A stretch of DNA of 64,000 nucleotides, from assembly GCA_023078685.1 (NCBI GenBank), contig JALGAS010000002.1:5642001-5706000 (forward strand), read 5' to 3'. This stretch comes from Neopestalotiopsis rosae (Eukaryota > Ascomycota > Sordariomycetes > Amphisphaeriales > Sporocadaceae). The translations under genes were made by a program, and so were the position numbers. This document shows positions 34,627 through 45,665 of this stretch, piece after piece. The first letter of the stretch is position 1. Each line of letters begins with the position of its first letter. A model generated the notes under the pieces. That model was not told the origin of the DNA. It worked only from the letters and a program-made list of their open reading frames with translations, and did not search any database.

Positions 34627-35549
34627 GAACTTACGGAATATAACAAGGCCAATAAGGAGACCTGCGTTTTCCCCACCTCGCATTGTGCGTGCCAGTAATA
34701 CCTACGATGAACTATCAACGCAGCCCCCCGGAGTTACTGCATTGTAGCCTCGTCCTCTGACGGAAATAAGGGATTGACTAATATGGCAGCTCCATTTGAC
34801 GACGATGGATGCTTCCTTCGCCAATGCGCGGTGGTGCTGGGGCCAGCCTACCTTACTTGGACATCGTAGGCCAGAAATAACGGGAGTCCGCCCAGATGCA
34901 GGAGCCGAGCCGATTCGGGGGTTTAGGGGGTAAAAAATGCTATGGAGACATGACACAAGCCAAGATCAAGCTTAAAAGTTCTTGGGCGGGTGCCTCGGTG
35001 CTGAAAGTTGGATCTGGCCCTGTTTGCCCTGCAAAAGCCGCTGAAACGGCGCTAGAGTCCAGCGGCCCAGGGTGTGAGATGATGTCACTGTCTCCCCCTA
35101 CTATAGACGGGGAACCTTGACCTAACCCAGGTACACAGAGCTTTGCGACCAATGTTCATAAGCCAGAATCCAAACAAAAAACCATGGCAGGGTCCCTGGT
35201 AATCTTCAATTAGACAAGGCAGATGCTGCGGGAGCTACCCGATCCTCAATCAAGTAGGACTATTGGCGTGCTAGCTAGCATTGCATCCAGGCACGCGCTC
35301 GCTCGCTCACTTTCTTGAAAAGTCCGTGATCTCCAGGTACATACACCCAATACCCCGACGATCTCTCCTTCCCTCCCAGGCCAATCGAGTTTTGTGTGTT
35401 TGTTTTCTATCCCTCCTCGAAGCAACCACTCATTCGTCTTGCTGGCTTGAGTGAGTGCTACATTGCCAGATTGCGGGAAGGAGTCTGCTCGTTCTCTAGC
35501 TTTCTTCTTTTTCTTCATCTCCCTTGAACGTTTTGGACAGTCAGCAAAC
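34627..35549. other. Intergenic spacer, promoter of the APP1-like gene
   Basis: A 923-base spacer between two plus-strand genes. It should contain the prefoldin 3' end and the promoter and pyrimidine-rich leader of the APP1-like gene. A GCTC repeat stands near 35297-35310. No gene is seen. Confidence 0.55.
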
Positions 35550-37498
35550 ATGTCGTACCAAAGGGGACTCGTCGCATCCTGGCTGTTTGCGACTGTAGCT
35601 GTTGCCGTGCCTGCTCCAGCGCCTGTGCCTCATCCCATGATTACGCCGGCTCCCGCTCTGCGACGCGACTATCAACGACGAGACTTTGACCCGGCTTCGT
35701 ACGTGGACAGCGTAATCAGTGGAATTGGTAGCGATGTGTCTTCGTATGTTGCTTCGGGCATCCCGCAGTACTTTCAAGACTTCCCGGTAGGCGATCAAGT
35801 AGAGAGCACTCTCTCGATCAGCGACGATGACTTGAAAGCCACGCCCACCCAGGTTTTGAATATTCCGTAAGTCATAAAAACCTCCGTATTCCAATCATAG
35901 AGTCTTCACACACGCACCTCTGCCATCAATTGAGAGACATGCGGCTGAGCAAGCAATCACAGGGGCTACGCGAACTGGACCGAACAAGGCTGGAATGTCC
36001 GCGTCCATGGCAATGTATTCAAGCAACCAAATATTACGCAGGAAAAGGTCGACGATCTTGCAAACGTTTTCCTAATCGATACGGACATCGACAGTCTGCC
36101 CGCGGATCAGCAAGCACAGGCACGGAATTTGACCAGGGAGATCTTTGTCGTACAGCAAAGCGACTTGAACGTCACCATTAACTTTGTCAATGATGTGACA
36201 GTCGATCCGGACGCCAGCGGTGGTGTCATTGATGCGGTACGTCTCTTCACTTTTACTGACTCCAACACATTATACTCCTCTTCCGACCAAAGTACGATGC
36301 TAAGACGTGTCAAAATCTACAGGCGGGAGGTGCCCAGAGCATCCAATTGCCCTACCCCACGACCGATGAGGGCGACTTTGATACCTTTGTTGTGCTGGCC
36401 AACACCACTGGCCCCAATGGAGGCTATTTGATGGCTGGCAACGCGACCGATTCGATCCAGTCCCTCAACATGTACGCAAATGGAACTGATACCGGTAACG
36501 CCACGGCATACCTGGTCCCGCCCAATGGTCTGACCATTATCTCGGACATCGACGATATTCTACGAATAACCAAGATTTATGACCCCAAGGAAGGCTTGCT
36601 CAACTCGTTCGCCAGGCCCTTCACACAGTGGGAGAACATGCCCGAGATCTACGCCAATCTACAGTGGGAGAACATGCCCGAGATCTACGCCAACTGGAGT
36701 GCTTCGATACCAAACTTCCATTTCCATTACCTTACCACAACACCAGAGCAAGTTACAAGGAATTACATGGAGTAAGTGGCCCAAAGCTGCCAGACATTTG
36801 CTCTCTTACAAGCGTTGCTCCCACGAAGCGTTAAAATTCCAACAAAGTTGTACTTGTGCTAACATTGCCCAGATTCATTTACAAGACCTATCCGCTCGGA
36901 TCGTTTGACACACGCCCTTTGAACTTCTCTGATGTGTCTGCAACTCTTCAAATCCGGCGTTTCCTTCTGGACAAGATATTCCAGACTTTCCCCGACCGCA
37001 AGTTCGTCTTGATGGGTGACACCACCAACTCCGATGTCATGGTTAGTAGATATGGTCGCCTTGGTCGTTGATTGAAACAAGATGCTGATCCTTGGAAACA
37101 GAAAGCGTATCCCGCACTTGCCCACGACTACCCAGGACAAGTCCAGTGCATCTTTTTGCGCAACACTTCGGCTACTGATGACACGGATCTTTTCCCCTAT
37201 GATACATCAGGCTTTGAGGGCTTGAACCAGACGCAATACATGGTAGGTGCAATTGATCCAAGTCAATCCTTGAATTCAAGTCTGACTGAGTTACTAGTTC
37301 TTCCTTCATGCGAATGATTTGACCAACTTGGACATTGTTGGCGGCAACTGCTACAATTCGACCATTCCTCAAAATGTCACCTTTGGCTACCAAGGGTATG
37401 GCTTTGGCAATGACAGTGCTGCGACTTCCCTCGGCTTTGGTGGAAGCTCAGCCATTGCTCTGGCTATTTTCTGGTTTGCCATGTCGATGTTCTTGTAA
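35550..37498 (+). CDS. Secreted, probably GPI-anchored APP1/DUF2183 phosphatase-domain protein
   Basis: Exons 35550-35866, 35963-36236, 36323-36771, 36873-37041, 37102-37242 and 37298-37498 join in frame to 516 residues. Residues 1 to about 22 form a signal peptide (hydrophobic LVASWLFATVAVA). The hydrophobic C-terminus after a Ser/Gly-rich stretch fits a GPI-anchor signal. Many NxS/T sites are present. The catalytic-type motif ISDIDD is at about 271-275, followed by FHYLTTTPEQ, YPLGSFDTRP and LMGDTTNSDVM, as in yeast phosphatidate phosphatase App1, a HAD-type enzyme. The residue after DIDD is Ile where App1 has Thr; I believe this is normal in the secreted fungal branch. A 36-base tandem duplication in exon 3 repeats QWENMPEIYAN. 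Substrate and activity are unproven. Confidence 0.9.
36625..36696 (+). repeat. 36-bp in-frame tandem duplication inside the APP1-like gene
   Basis: Copy 1 covers 36625-36660 and copy 2 covers 36661-36696. The first 33 bases are identical and only the last three differ (TCT against CTG). It adds twelve residues, QWENMPEIYANL followed by QWENMPEIYANW, at about residues 299-322, just behind the DIDD motif. Related proteins, as far as I know, have one copy. Confidence 0.93.
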
Positions 37499-38603
37499 GG
37501 GAAGTGAGAACTCCCAGGTTTGCATGAGGATATGAGGATATGACGAACGGGTCTGTTAGATTTTGGACAGTGGTGTTTTCAGGTAACACTTAGGTTAATA
37601 GGCATTCGCGACAGGCGTTTAGAAAGTGCTGTGTCATCAGCTTGGCAGGGTTTGATAGTTACACAATACCACAAGGTATAAAATTTCTTCTTTACATATT
37701 TGTCTTCTTGCACAATGCGTACTTAGTGCTTGTGCCTAGTCTCATCTCAGTAGCGAGGTTAACGGACTTATCGCGAGGAAGAACAAGAAGGGAGTCGGGT
37801 CGCCAAGAAAGCGACTAGCCAGTGAGGAGGACATTAAGCATCGATGTCTGGATTGGTAGGCCATCGGTACGGACCAATTGTCAAGTCGATAGGGTACGAA
37901 ACCTTTGAGGAACTTGAGTGGAAGCGAGTGAGGGAATCACATTCAAAGGAGGTGGGTAGGGTCGCGGACTTGCTCCAAGCGACGCCTGGAGGTACAGACA
38001 TCTGAGACAGCTCCCAGTAATTGCTTTACCGCTCCGCTCTCTTGCTGAGCCGCAAGTCATGTTGATGACCCTCAAGTATACCGTCCTCGTCGGCACTACT
38101 CCTTGAACAGATTAATGCATCTGCAGTGGGTTGTGTTTACAAGAGCAGACAAGCCTACAGCTGCGTCGTCTTGAACCATTTGTACACAGCATCTAATCAT
38201 GATACAGAGTCATGATTTTGTTTTGCCCAAGCGGTCACTCTTTGTTTGTCTTTCAAATCTCTGGGAGATGATCGTACCGACAGATAGCTAGACCATGATC
38301 TGTTCACTCAGCAAACCCAATACAGATGTATGGCGGGCTACCCGAACCTCGAACACACTCATGGGAATAGGTTGTTTTGTCTACTGGATAGAGACGAATG
38401 GTAATTCCTTGCGTAAATGCCGCACATTTGCCGAGTTTTAAATCCCACTCGTCGATCATTGTAAAAACGGCTCGGATTCTCGAAAGTCCTTGATCATGTA
38501 CGAGCTACATCACAACCTAACAAGTCACACACAGTGGTGTGTCATAATGTACACACATCTTTGATACAAAGATACTTTGGCCTTATAGTGATCACCTCAA
38601 GCC

Positions 38604-38624
38604 AAAAAAAAAAAAAAAAAAAAA
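38604..38624. repeat. Poly-A run of 21 bases
   Basis: Uninterrupted A from 38604 to 38624 in non-coding DNA. I found no target-site duplication or retroelement body beside it. Confidence 0.9.
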
Positions 38625-39196
38625 CGCGAGTGACTAGTGAGCACCGATCTGCATATGCAAGATCGATACAGTCTACAACAATCCCGGGGGCTGGTTCTGT
38701 TGAACAAAAAAAACTGCGCTTATAGGAGACAAGACTCGGGACAACAGGACCCGATCTCACGGAAGAAATATATAAAACTCGTGTTGTCTCCTCCTGGATG
38801 GAACACAGTATTTTCCTGACAGATCCAATTTTTTCCAATGAAGATTTCAGCAAAAAAGCCCTCACAACATCAAAGACCACGTCATCACATTTTCGCGAGT
38901 CCTACGTTGTGCAAGGGGCTTTTTGTAATCGAAAAAGAAAGTGTCTTGTTGGCGTGCCTTCTGAAATCATGAGGGAAGTTGAGAGAGCAAAGTCAAAAAG
39001 CCACTGAGAAAACCCGAAAGGTCATCTTGAAGAGTCTTCTTTCGCAGTGGTGATCGGCAAAATTTTCTCTCGTGGGCCCAAAACCAACATGTAGAGACTT
39101 GGGGGCTGGGATAGGAGGCGATTCGACCATGGACAAATATCACGGAATTTTACATGTCCCCTTCCTGGGGAAGAGAAAGACGGAGATATGAAGATC

Positions 39197-39217
39197 TTTT
39201 TTTTTTTTTTTTTTTTT
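39197..39217. repeat. Poly-T run of 21 bases
   Basis: Uninterrupted T from 39197 to 39217, about 570 bases from the poly-A run of equal length. No element was recognised between the two. Confidence 0.9.
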
Positions 39218-42200
39218 CCCTGTGTCGCTCATTGCCGAGTGCCAAAGATGCTTGAAATAGACAAGAAGGTTCATCTTTCGCTGTTCCGCACTTGGGCTAC
39301 CGTAAGTCCGAAGTGAAAACCATCAAGTATTTATATATATCTCAGATGTTGAAGCTATTCCATCTATTTATTCAATTTATCCGTTCCATCGGCATAAGCT
39401 TTAGAACGGACATAAGTAAGCAAGCCAGGAAGAACAGCCCAGGGGCCTCTGCCTTAGTCAGTCAGGGTTGCCAGGGTTTGAGAGCTGAGCTGAAAAAAAG
39501 GCCTGACCCAGTTTGACGCGATCCACGTCCGAGGTCCTGGGAAATAGTCTAGTAGAGGGTCTTTGGACCTTGCATTTCTTTATTGCCATTAATCTTTTAT
39601 GTATCACGCCCCCGTGGTCCGTTCGGCTTGCTCGGCAGACACGTTCCCACGTAAAAAGCAATCAATCCGAATCAACGGGAAGAAAGGGTTCCAATGTCAT
39701 GAAACATACATATAAGTGATGTTGCAATATGATGATAAGTAGTAGAGTTCTCCAAGCGACGTGTTAGAGTACGGATTAGGTAAGTATAACCGTCATGATA
39801 GCCCTACGTGCCCAATATGGAAATGTGTTTCGCCTTGGGTTTTGCTGAATGGATTGCATAAACTATTCGAGCCCATTTCGAGTGACGGTCCTAAAGGCAG
39901 AAGGAAATGATTTGTAATACTTCCAAATACGGAGGCTATCACAGTGCATACGAGAAGGCAGAGAGGGAGAAGATGGTCTGGTTGGTCATCCATCACACTT
40001 TGCTTTATGGTCCCCGAGTCTCAATGATCCCCGAGTTCTTGTGGGAAGCGGGCGGCGTCAACTCCCGAAAGTTCAACTGTGCAGCTGAGGTCCGTCACGG
40101 CTCGGCACGAACGGGGAAGTGGGAGGAAGAGGGGAGAGGGGAAAGAGCCTGATACTTTATCGCTCTAAAATGGCTCATCTGTTCAATACCAAAAAGTGCA
40201 GGGCCACAAAGATAAAAAGGTGTATGTACGAGACCCGTTCCCGGGTTCGGGTTCGGGCTTTTTGGGGCCAGACGGCAGAATCGCTGCGAACTCCATAATC
40301 ACACATCTTACATATGATGCTGCATGCAGGATGCAGACAAACAGTCAGTCAGTCAGTCATTCAGACAGACAGTCGTACGATAGTCAGCGGGATGGGGGCG
40401 GACTTCTTAGTTGGAACACCCAGTTGATTATGATCCATGTCTTTTTGCAAGTGGATCACTTTCAATACTACTAACTCATAGTAGTGATGGGCTGGGTTGA
40501 TAACCGTTGGCTTAGGCTGGGCCATGTGGAGTTCAACTCGCTCTCGTTCGCAGCTACATGCAGTAAAGGAAAAAGTAAAAGAAGGAAAAAGAAAGTTGTG
40601 ACTGGATATAGTCTGCATTATACTGCGCGCTCGTGAGTCATGGCAGGCAACGTTGCCGAGAAGGATCATAATCTGACACTTTGCCAAGCCGGCAGACGTT
40701 ATTTGTTACAACGAACGGGTGGTTCGATCGATCCAATCGTCAGACAATCAGTTACCTAGATGAGCACTTCAACCGTCAGTCTGACAGTCGTTGTTGGTAA
40801 CTTGGATACGTACGTACGTATGTAGTCGCAGGTTTCCCCTTGTCGCTTAGACGAATTGACGCCAATTATAGCTGAACCCCGTCTTATCTATTCCTTCGTC
40901 GTCCAGTACTTGGCTATCTCCTTCTCGAGAGCCTGTCCTGGTTGGCGCTGGTTGCGGCACTAATCGGATTGTCTCCGGGGCCCGTCACTACTCCGCTCAG
41001 GCGGAGACCCCATCTCTGGAAATGGTGCAGTTTTTTCTCTTCTGCCTCTCTTTTTCTGTGTCTCTCCCGGTAATAGTACTGCCGTAGATGTGGCTAGTAA
41101 GGTACCGTACGTATATGTCACAGTATTTCAAGCTTGTCCTGTCCTGTGTTGCCAACTTGCCAATGTTCTTCAGTCTTAGTCTCGAATAATTTTTTTTTCT
41201 CGCTGCAAGTCTGCGGCACGGACAGGATCCTGACCTTGGTTAGCCTGTTGTCGCTATCTGGGCTGTCTGGTGTGGTCGTGGCATCAAGGTTTTTGTTCAT
41301 TTCGGAGATCGTCATTGAAGGACTCATTGGGATCTCCTTTCGGCCGCGTACATGCCAATATTACTGATTAGAATTTACGACAAGGCACTCTTCCTACAAA
41401 GGGTATGTTCGCATATTGGGAGAAAACAGTTTTCATGTGGAACTCATTCCGACAGTAGTGCCACTTCAGGTGACTGTTGTCGTACGTCGCAAGTACCGGC
41501 GTGCTGGTTTGTATTACTTAACGAGAGAGTCGGCCTTGCATGGGCATGTATAAGATGTCGAGGGATCGTCCAATAAACCAGCCATCCAGAACCATGGGCG
41601 ATGGTTCCGGGACTCGCGCGTTCGTGTCATCTCATCAAGGGGCCCACCGATCTATGGAGCACAGCTGTTGCCAATGTGGGGAGGATGTGGCCTCAGTATA
41701 GAGTCTATTGAACGAGGATCCAATCTTAAACTAGCCTCGCTGATTCGGTTCTAGAAAAGATGGTTGCTGTGCTCCATGTGAAGGTGATGTGTAATGTAGG
41801 TTGGGCAGGTAAGTAGGCGGGTAGGTGACCCCCAATTGCTCAATATCCTTTCAGGGGACTGCCGCGGACTTGCGAGGTTGCATGCATCCTTGCGTCCTAG
41901 TTCGTCTCCCACCTGTACCCTTCAATCACTCTTGGTCCAGTCAAGCATAACCCCCAGAGAAGAAGAAAAGCGGCGATTTTTGTGACGCAAAGAACACATG
42001 GTTGAGCCAATCAATTATGCTACCGTTTGGCTTGGGAAATGTGGTCCGCTAGTATGCAGGCGGATGGATGCCTGCTGCGACTGTGTGCGTATGTACGGAA
42101 CAGTGGCTCATTGTAGTGTGTACTGGCTCAATATACTTCCACAGACATGTGTGTATGGACAAGGAGGTTGGCTAGACCCGCCTTCCTCGACGATGCCAAG

Positions 42201-42733
42201 GAATGAAGACACCGGGAATATGGCGCCCGCGCCATTGGAACAAAGGTAGGTGTACAAGCATTGCTGGTTGTTGCCATGCTTATTCGTAGATCGTCCGGCT
42301 TAATGTGGACAGTGATGCGCTATGCATCGGCGCTTCACAGTGGCTTGTCCTTTGGAGTGTGGAATCTCATCCTTGACAGCAGACGTCCAATGGTATTTCT
42401 TCTGGTCTAGGTCACTGATGATGTGAATTCAGTCAGTCGTAAGCCCGGCCGCTTGTAGGCTGGCTGGACCCCATGTATGTATGTGTCCCATCTGTACGTC
42501 TAGGAGAAGTGCCGAACTACCGGCAAAGTTGAAATCCAAACACTGCTGCCATGCGTATCTCGAGGACGATACCGCCGTCCTAGTTGAGTGTAGTTCACCC
42601 CTGTTTTCAAAATTACTTCTGCAGACTCTCATGCTCCGACAAGAGATGGTGTGGCGTACTCCCACTCTCAGCCTTTCTGTTGATGCCACGACTCATTTCA
42701 GTGTTGACAAAGTTTTTGCCCTGGTATGACGCC

Positions 42734-43143
42734 CTATAAGCCTTTGGATATGATGAAGGCGTTTGGTGTAGCACTCGTCGTGACTGTTGCCAGCGTTGGC
42801 TTCTGTGTCGGCTTGTAACGCAAGCTCCAGTCGCTGCTGGCCTCGTCGATATTGACCATCTCCATCATGGTGTAGCAAAGCATGCCATCAGCGGCTTTGG
42901 GCACGAATATATCTCGTGAGGCGTAGCGTGATACACTTGGGTTTGACACCTCACTATCACGTCCCTCGGCCTGTGAGATTTGTCAGTATTATGAGATGGA
43001 CTAAAAGTATGATCGTTATAATTTGAAAATCTTACACAACAGCTCGCACAAGGCGAATTATTTACGTAGACCCAGTTTGGGCAGTTGTGGGTGTAAAAAT
43101 ACTTGCAGCGGTACTTGTAGAAGCCTCCGCCACCGCCGCTCAT
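42734..43143 (-). CDS. Small conserved cysteine protein, putative zinc-binding
   Basis: Two exons, 43143-43036 and 42970-42734, give 114 residues with the frame intact and a GTAAGA donor and CAG acceptor. The N-terminus MSGGGGGFYKYRCKYFYTHN is followed by CPNWVYVNN and PCASCC, giving cysteines 13, 21, 32, 35 and 36, an arrangement that could bind zinc. The C-terminal part is polar with no recognised fold. I believe proteins with this Gly-rich, aromatic and Cys-containing start occur widely in ascomycetes as hypothetical proteins, but I know no function. It is the only gene I can support within 13 kb. Confidence 0.75.
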
Positions 43144-45632
43144 GGTGACCAAATTCTTGTTGGGTACGAGCTCAACGAGGAGATATCTGACAATGAATTT
43201 CAGAGAGGAGAATTAAAGTGTGGTGGACTTGCTGTCTAGTAACAGACTGCCCGCTGGCAGCAAGCGATTCGGTGTTGCTAAAAAAAAATAAGATCGTGCC
43301 CTCGAAAGCAGTGAAGATCGAATACCGCCGAGTGACGGGCGTTCAAGATGGTCTCGGACGTGGAGAAGAGGCAAGAGTGAAGTGTAAGGGAAGTAGGCGA
43401 TCTGGGGAAGCCTTGTATGAGGAGAGCAGTGATAGACTCTGTTGCCCGGGATCCGTTCATATATATGTACTGGGGATCCAGAATGACTTGATCATACTAT
43501 CCCTGCCAGGACGTGATGACTGTATTCCATGGTCTGTTCCCCATGCAGTCCAGGAAAGTGAGGACGTTTTTCACGTATGCAGGCAGGGAGCTGCACGGTT
43601 CTAGCTTGTGTGTGAAGCTAAGCACTCAGCTTGCCAGCAGCAGTATTATTCCTACAATATCCGTTCTTCCTTTGAGACAAGGCCCAGCCGTTGCCTCTGT
43701 TGTGCATACCATCCTTGCAGAGTTTCGAGGGATAACCCCGGCAGCAAATGAAAAGAGACTGGCTCATCAAGGGCACTCCACGGGACGCACAAGCCGGGAA
43801 TATTACATATCTCCACGATCCACACTTCAAGAGCCAGATGGGACTGTATGGCGGCCGGCACCACAAGTGCAGCACAAAGTATCGGAATCAGTGATTCGCA
43901 ATGACATTTGATGATCTCTGTCTGGACAACCCATCTTTTTTTTTTTTCTCTTCAAGCCAATGTGCTATTGAAAGCGCCACCGGCGTTGGTAAGGGCGAAA
44001 TGTGCAGTGCTGGAAACTGCAGCTAGGAGAATATTCGGCTTTTACACACGCGACAATGGGCTTTGTGGGTGACATGGATGTTGTCACTGGGGAATGGAGG
44101 CGTTGGCACTTGTGTAAGACCGAGGCCGGATCGGATCGCGCAGGCTGCGTGTGGGCAGCAGCAGTGGTGGTGTTCCTGGCCCGCGGACACTTGGCTCTAG
44201 TGTACCACTCGGCGCGAGTTCTTGGGACAGAAAGCAGCGCCGATAGCTAGCATGTAGCCCTGCCTGGGGAGGTACAGAGAAGATAGTAGATCATAAAGGC
44301 AAATGGGCGATGGGATGGGCGGCGGCCGGGCTCCTGGCTCTAGCCGTTGATGGACTGCCGGTTGGCACAGGCGGCGGCGCCGGGGCGCGTAGTTCCAGGT
44401 GGTCCAAGTTGCGCGTTACATTCATTGGGAGGATGCAATTCGGTAGGATCGTCGTGACGGAAGTGGTTTGGATCGCGACTTGACCATGTGGAAATCAGAC
44501 GATGCAACAGTGTCTATTCATCAATCCCAGCAGAGGGGAAGCCGCTAAGGTGAAAAGTCCATGCCGAAGTGAGGCTAGGGTCGCGGTGAGGTGCCACTAT
44601 GGTTCAGCACTGGCAAAAATACCGTAGAGCATATCCATGTAGTAAAAGCAGCAGCGCTCCTTCATCAATTACTGTTTTCGCTTGGTCTTGTGGCTGCTGA
44701 ATAGGCTCATGTCCCCATAAATCATTTGATTAGCAGGAAGGGGAAAGGAAAAAGACGAAAAGAGAGCCAACAGCTCCAAGAACACCGCCATTGCTGAGAA
44801 GGTGACAGACAGGTTGAGACGCAAGCAGGGAGCAAGAGATGCTCGGCCGCCCTTGCTTTGATCCTTTCGATACCAGCCGAGCCATCACAAGGAAGACAGC
44901 CCTCGGAACTAATTCCTGGTCTGGTCAACGGAAGAAAAAGATGGAAAGCAACTTGATGTTGGCATGAAAAGCACCCATGATCATGATGCCGTGCCATTAG
45001 CGTTGCATTGTGGTGACTAAAAGCCTCCAGCAGCTTGATTTGAATGCTTCCATGTCGTAGTCTTCGGACGTTCTAGGGGAATGCAGTAGTTCATACACCA
45101 CGAGCAGCTTGATTTGATGTTGGTGTGCCGCATGCGCTCCGGTCTCTCTCATTGGTGGCTGGATCCCAGGTTGTAACACCGGCAAGTGTGTCTCTGAAAT
45201 CTGGCGCGAGGCGTGGGGATAATTAATTATTGTTGTTGTACAGTCATTCAGTGATACAAGGTTTAGGTGGACGAGGCTGACAGCTTTTCTGAAAATCTGT
45301 TGAAGAAACGGTCGGCTAACCCTACGGGCATGTGCCGTGCCGCGGAAAAAGCAATCAAAGTGCTTGATGCACATCATTGATGTTGGACAAAGGGAAAACT
45401 GACAAGCTCAGCTGCCTTCAATTGCCGGTGGATGCATGTACCCTGTACGTACCTATTTTGATATATATTTTCTGTCTTAGCGAAACGTCGCTTCCAGCTA
45501 TCTGGTAACATTACAGTATCGTCATGATTACCTACATACATTAATAATACTTTGAAGGAGCCGTTCACTGTCTGCTGTATGAAGAAACGACGACACTGGG
45601 CGATAGCACATTACTCTGACGACTTCATCAGT

Positions 45633-45665
45633 GGACTTTCAGCGGACTTTCAGCGGACTTTCAGC
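45633..45665. repeat. 11-bp tandem repeat, three perfect copies
   Basis: GGACTTTCAGC is repeated three times from 45633 to 45665. The unit is not a multiple of three, and no coding gene is supported here. Confidence 0.9.

Larger units (their letters stand above)
37499..42733. other. Gene-poor stretch of 5.2 kb
   Basis: No gene is supported here. The longest frames (for example 38542-38880 minus and 40361-40687 minus) lack recognised domains. It contains an A21 run (38604-38624), a T21 run (39197-39217), CAGT repeats (about 40342-40359) and TACG repeats (about 40807-40818). A TCTC-rich leader-like tract lies near 41030-41070. Transcribed non-coding RNA is possible but cannot be shown from sequence. 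Confidence 0.55.
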
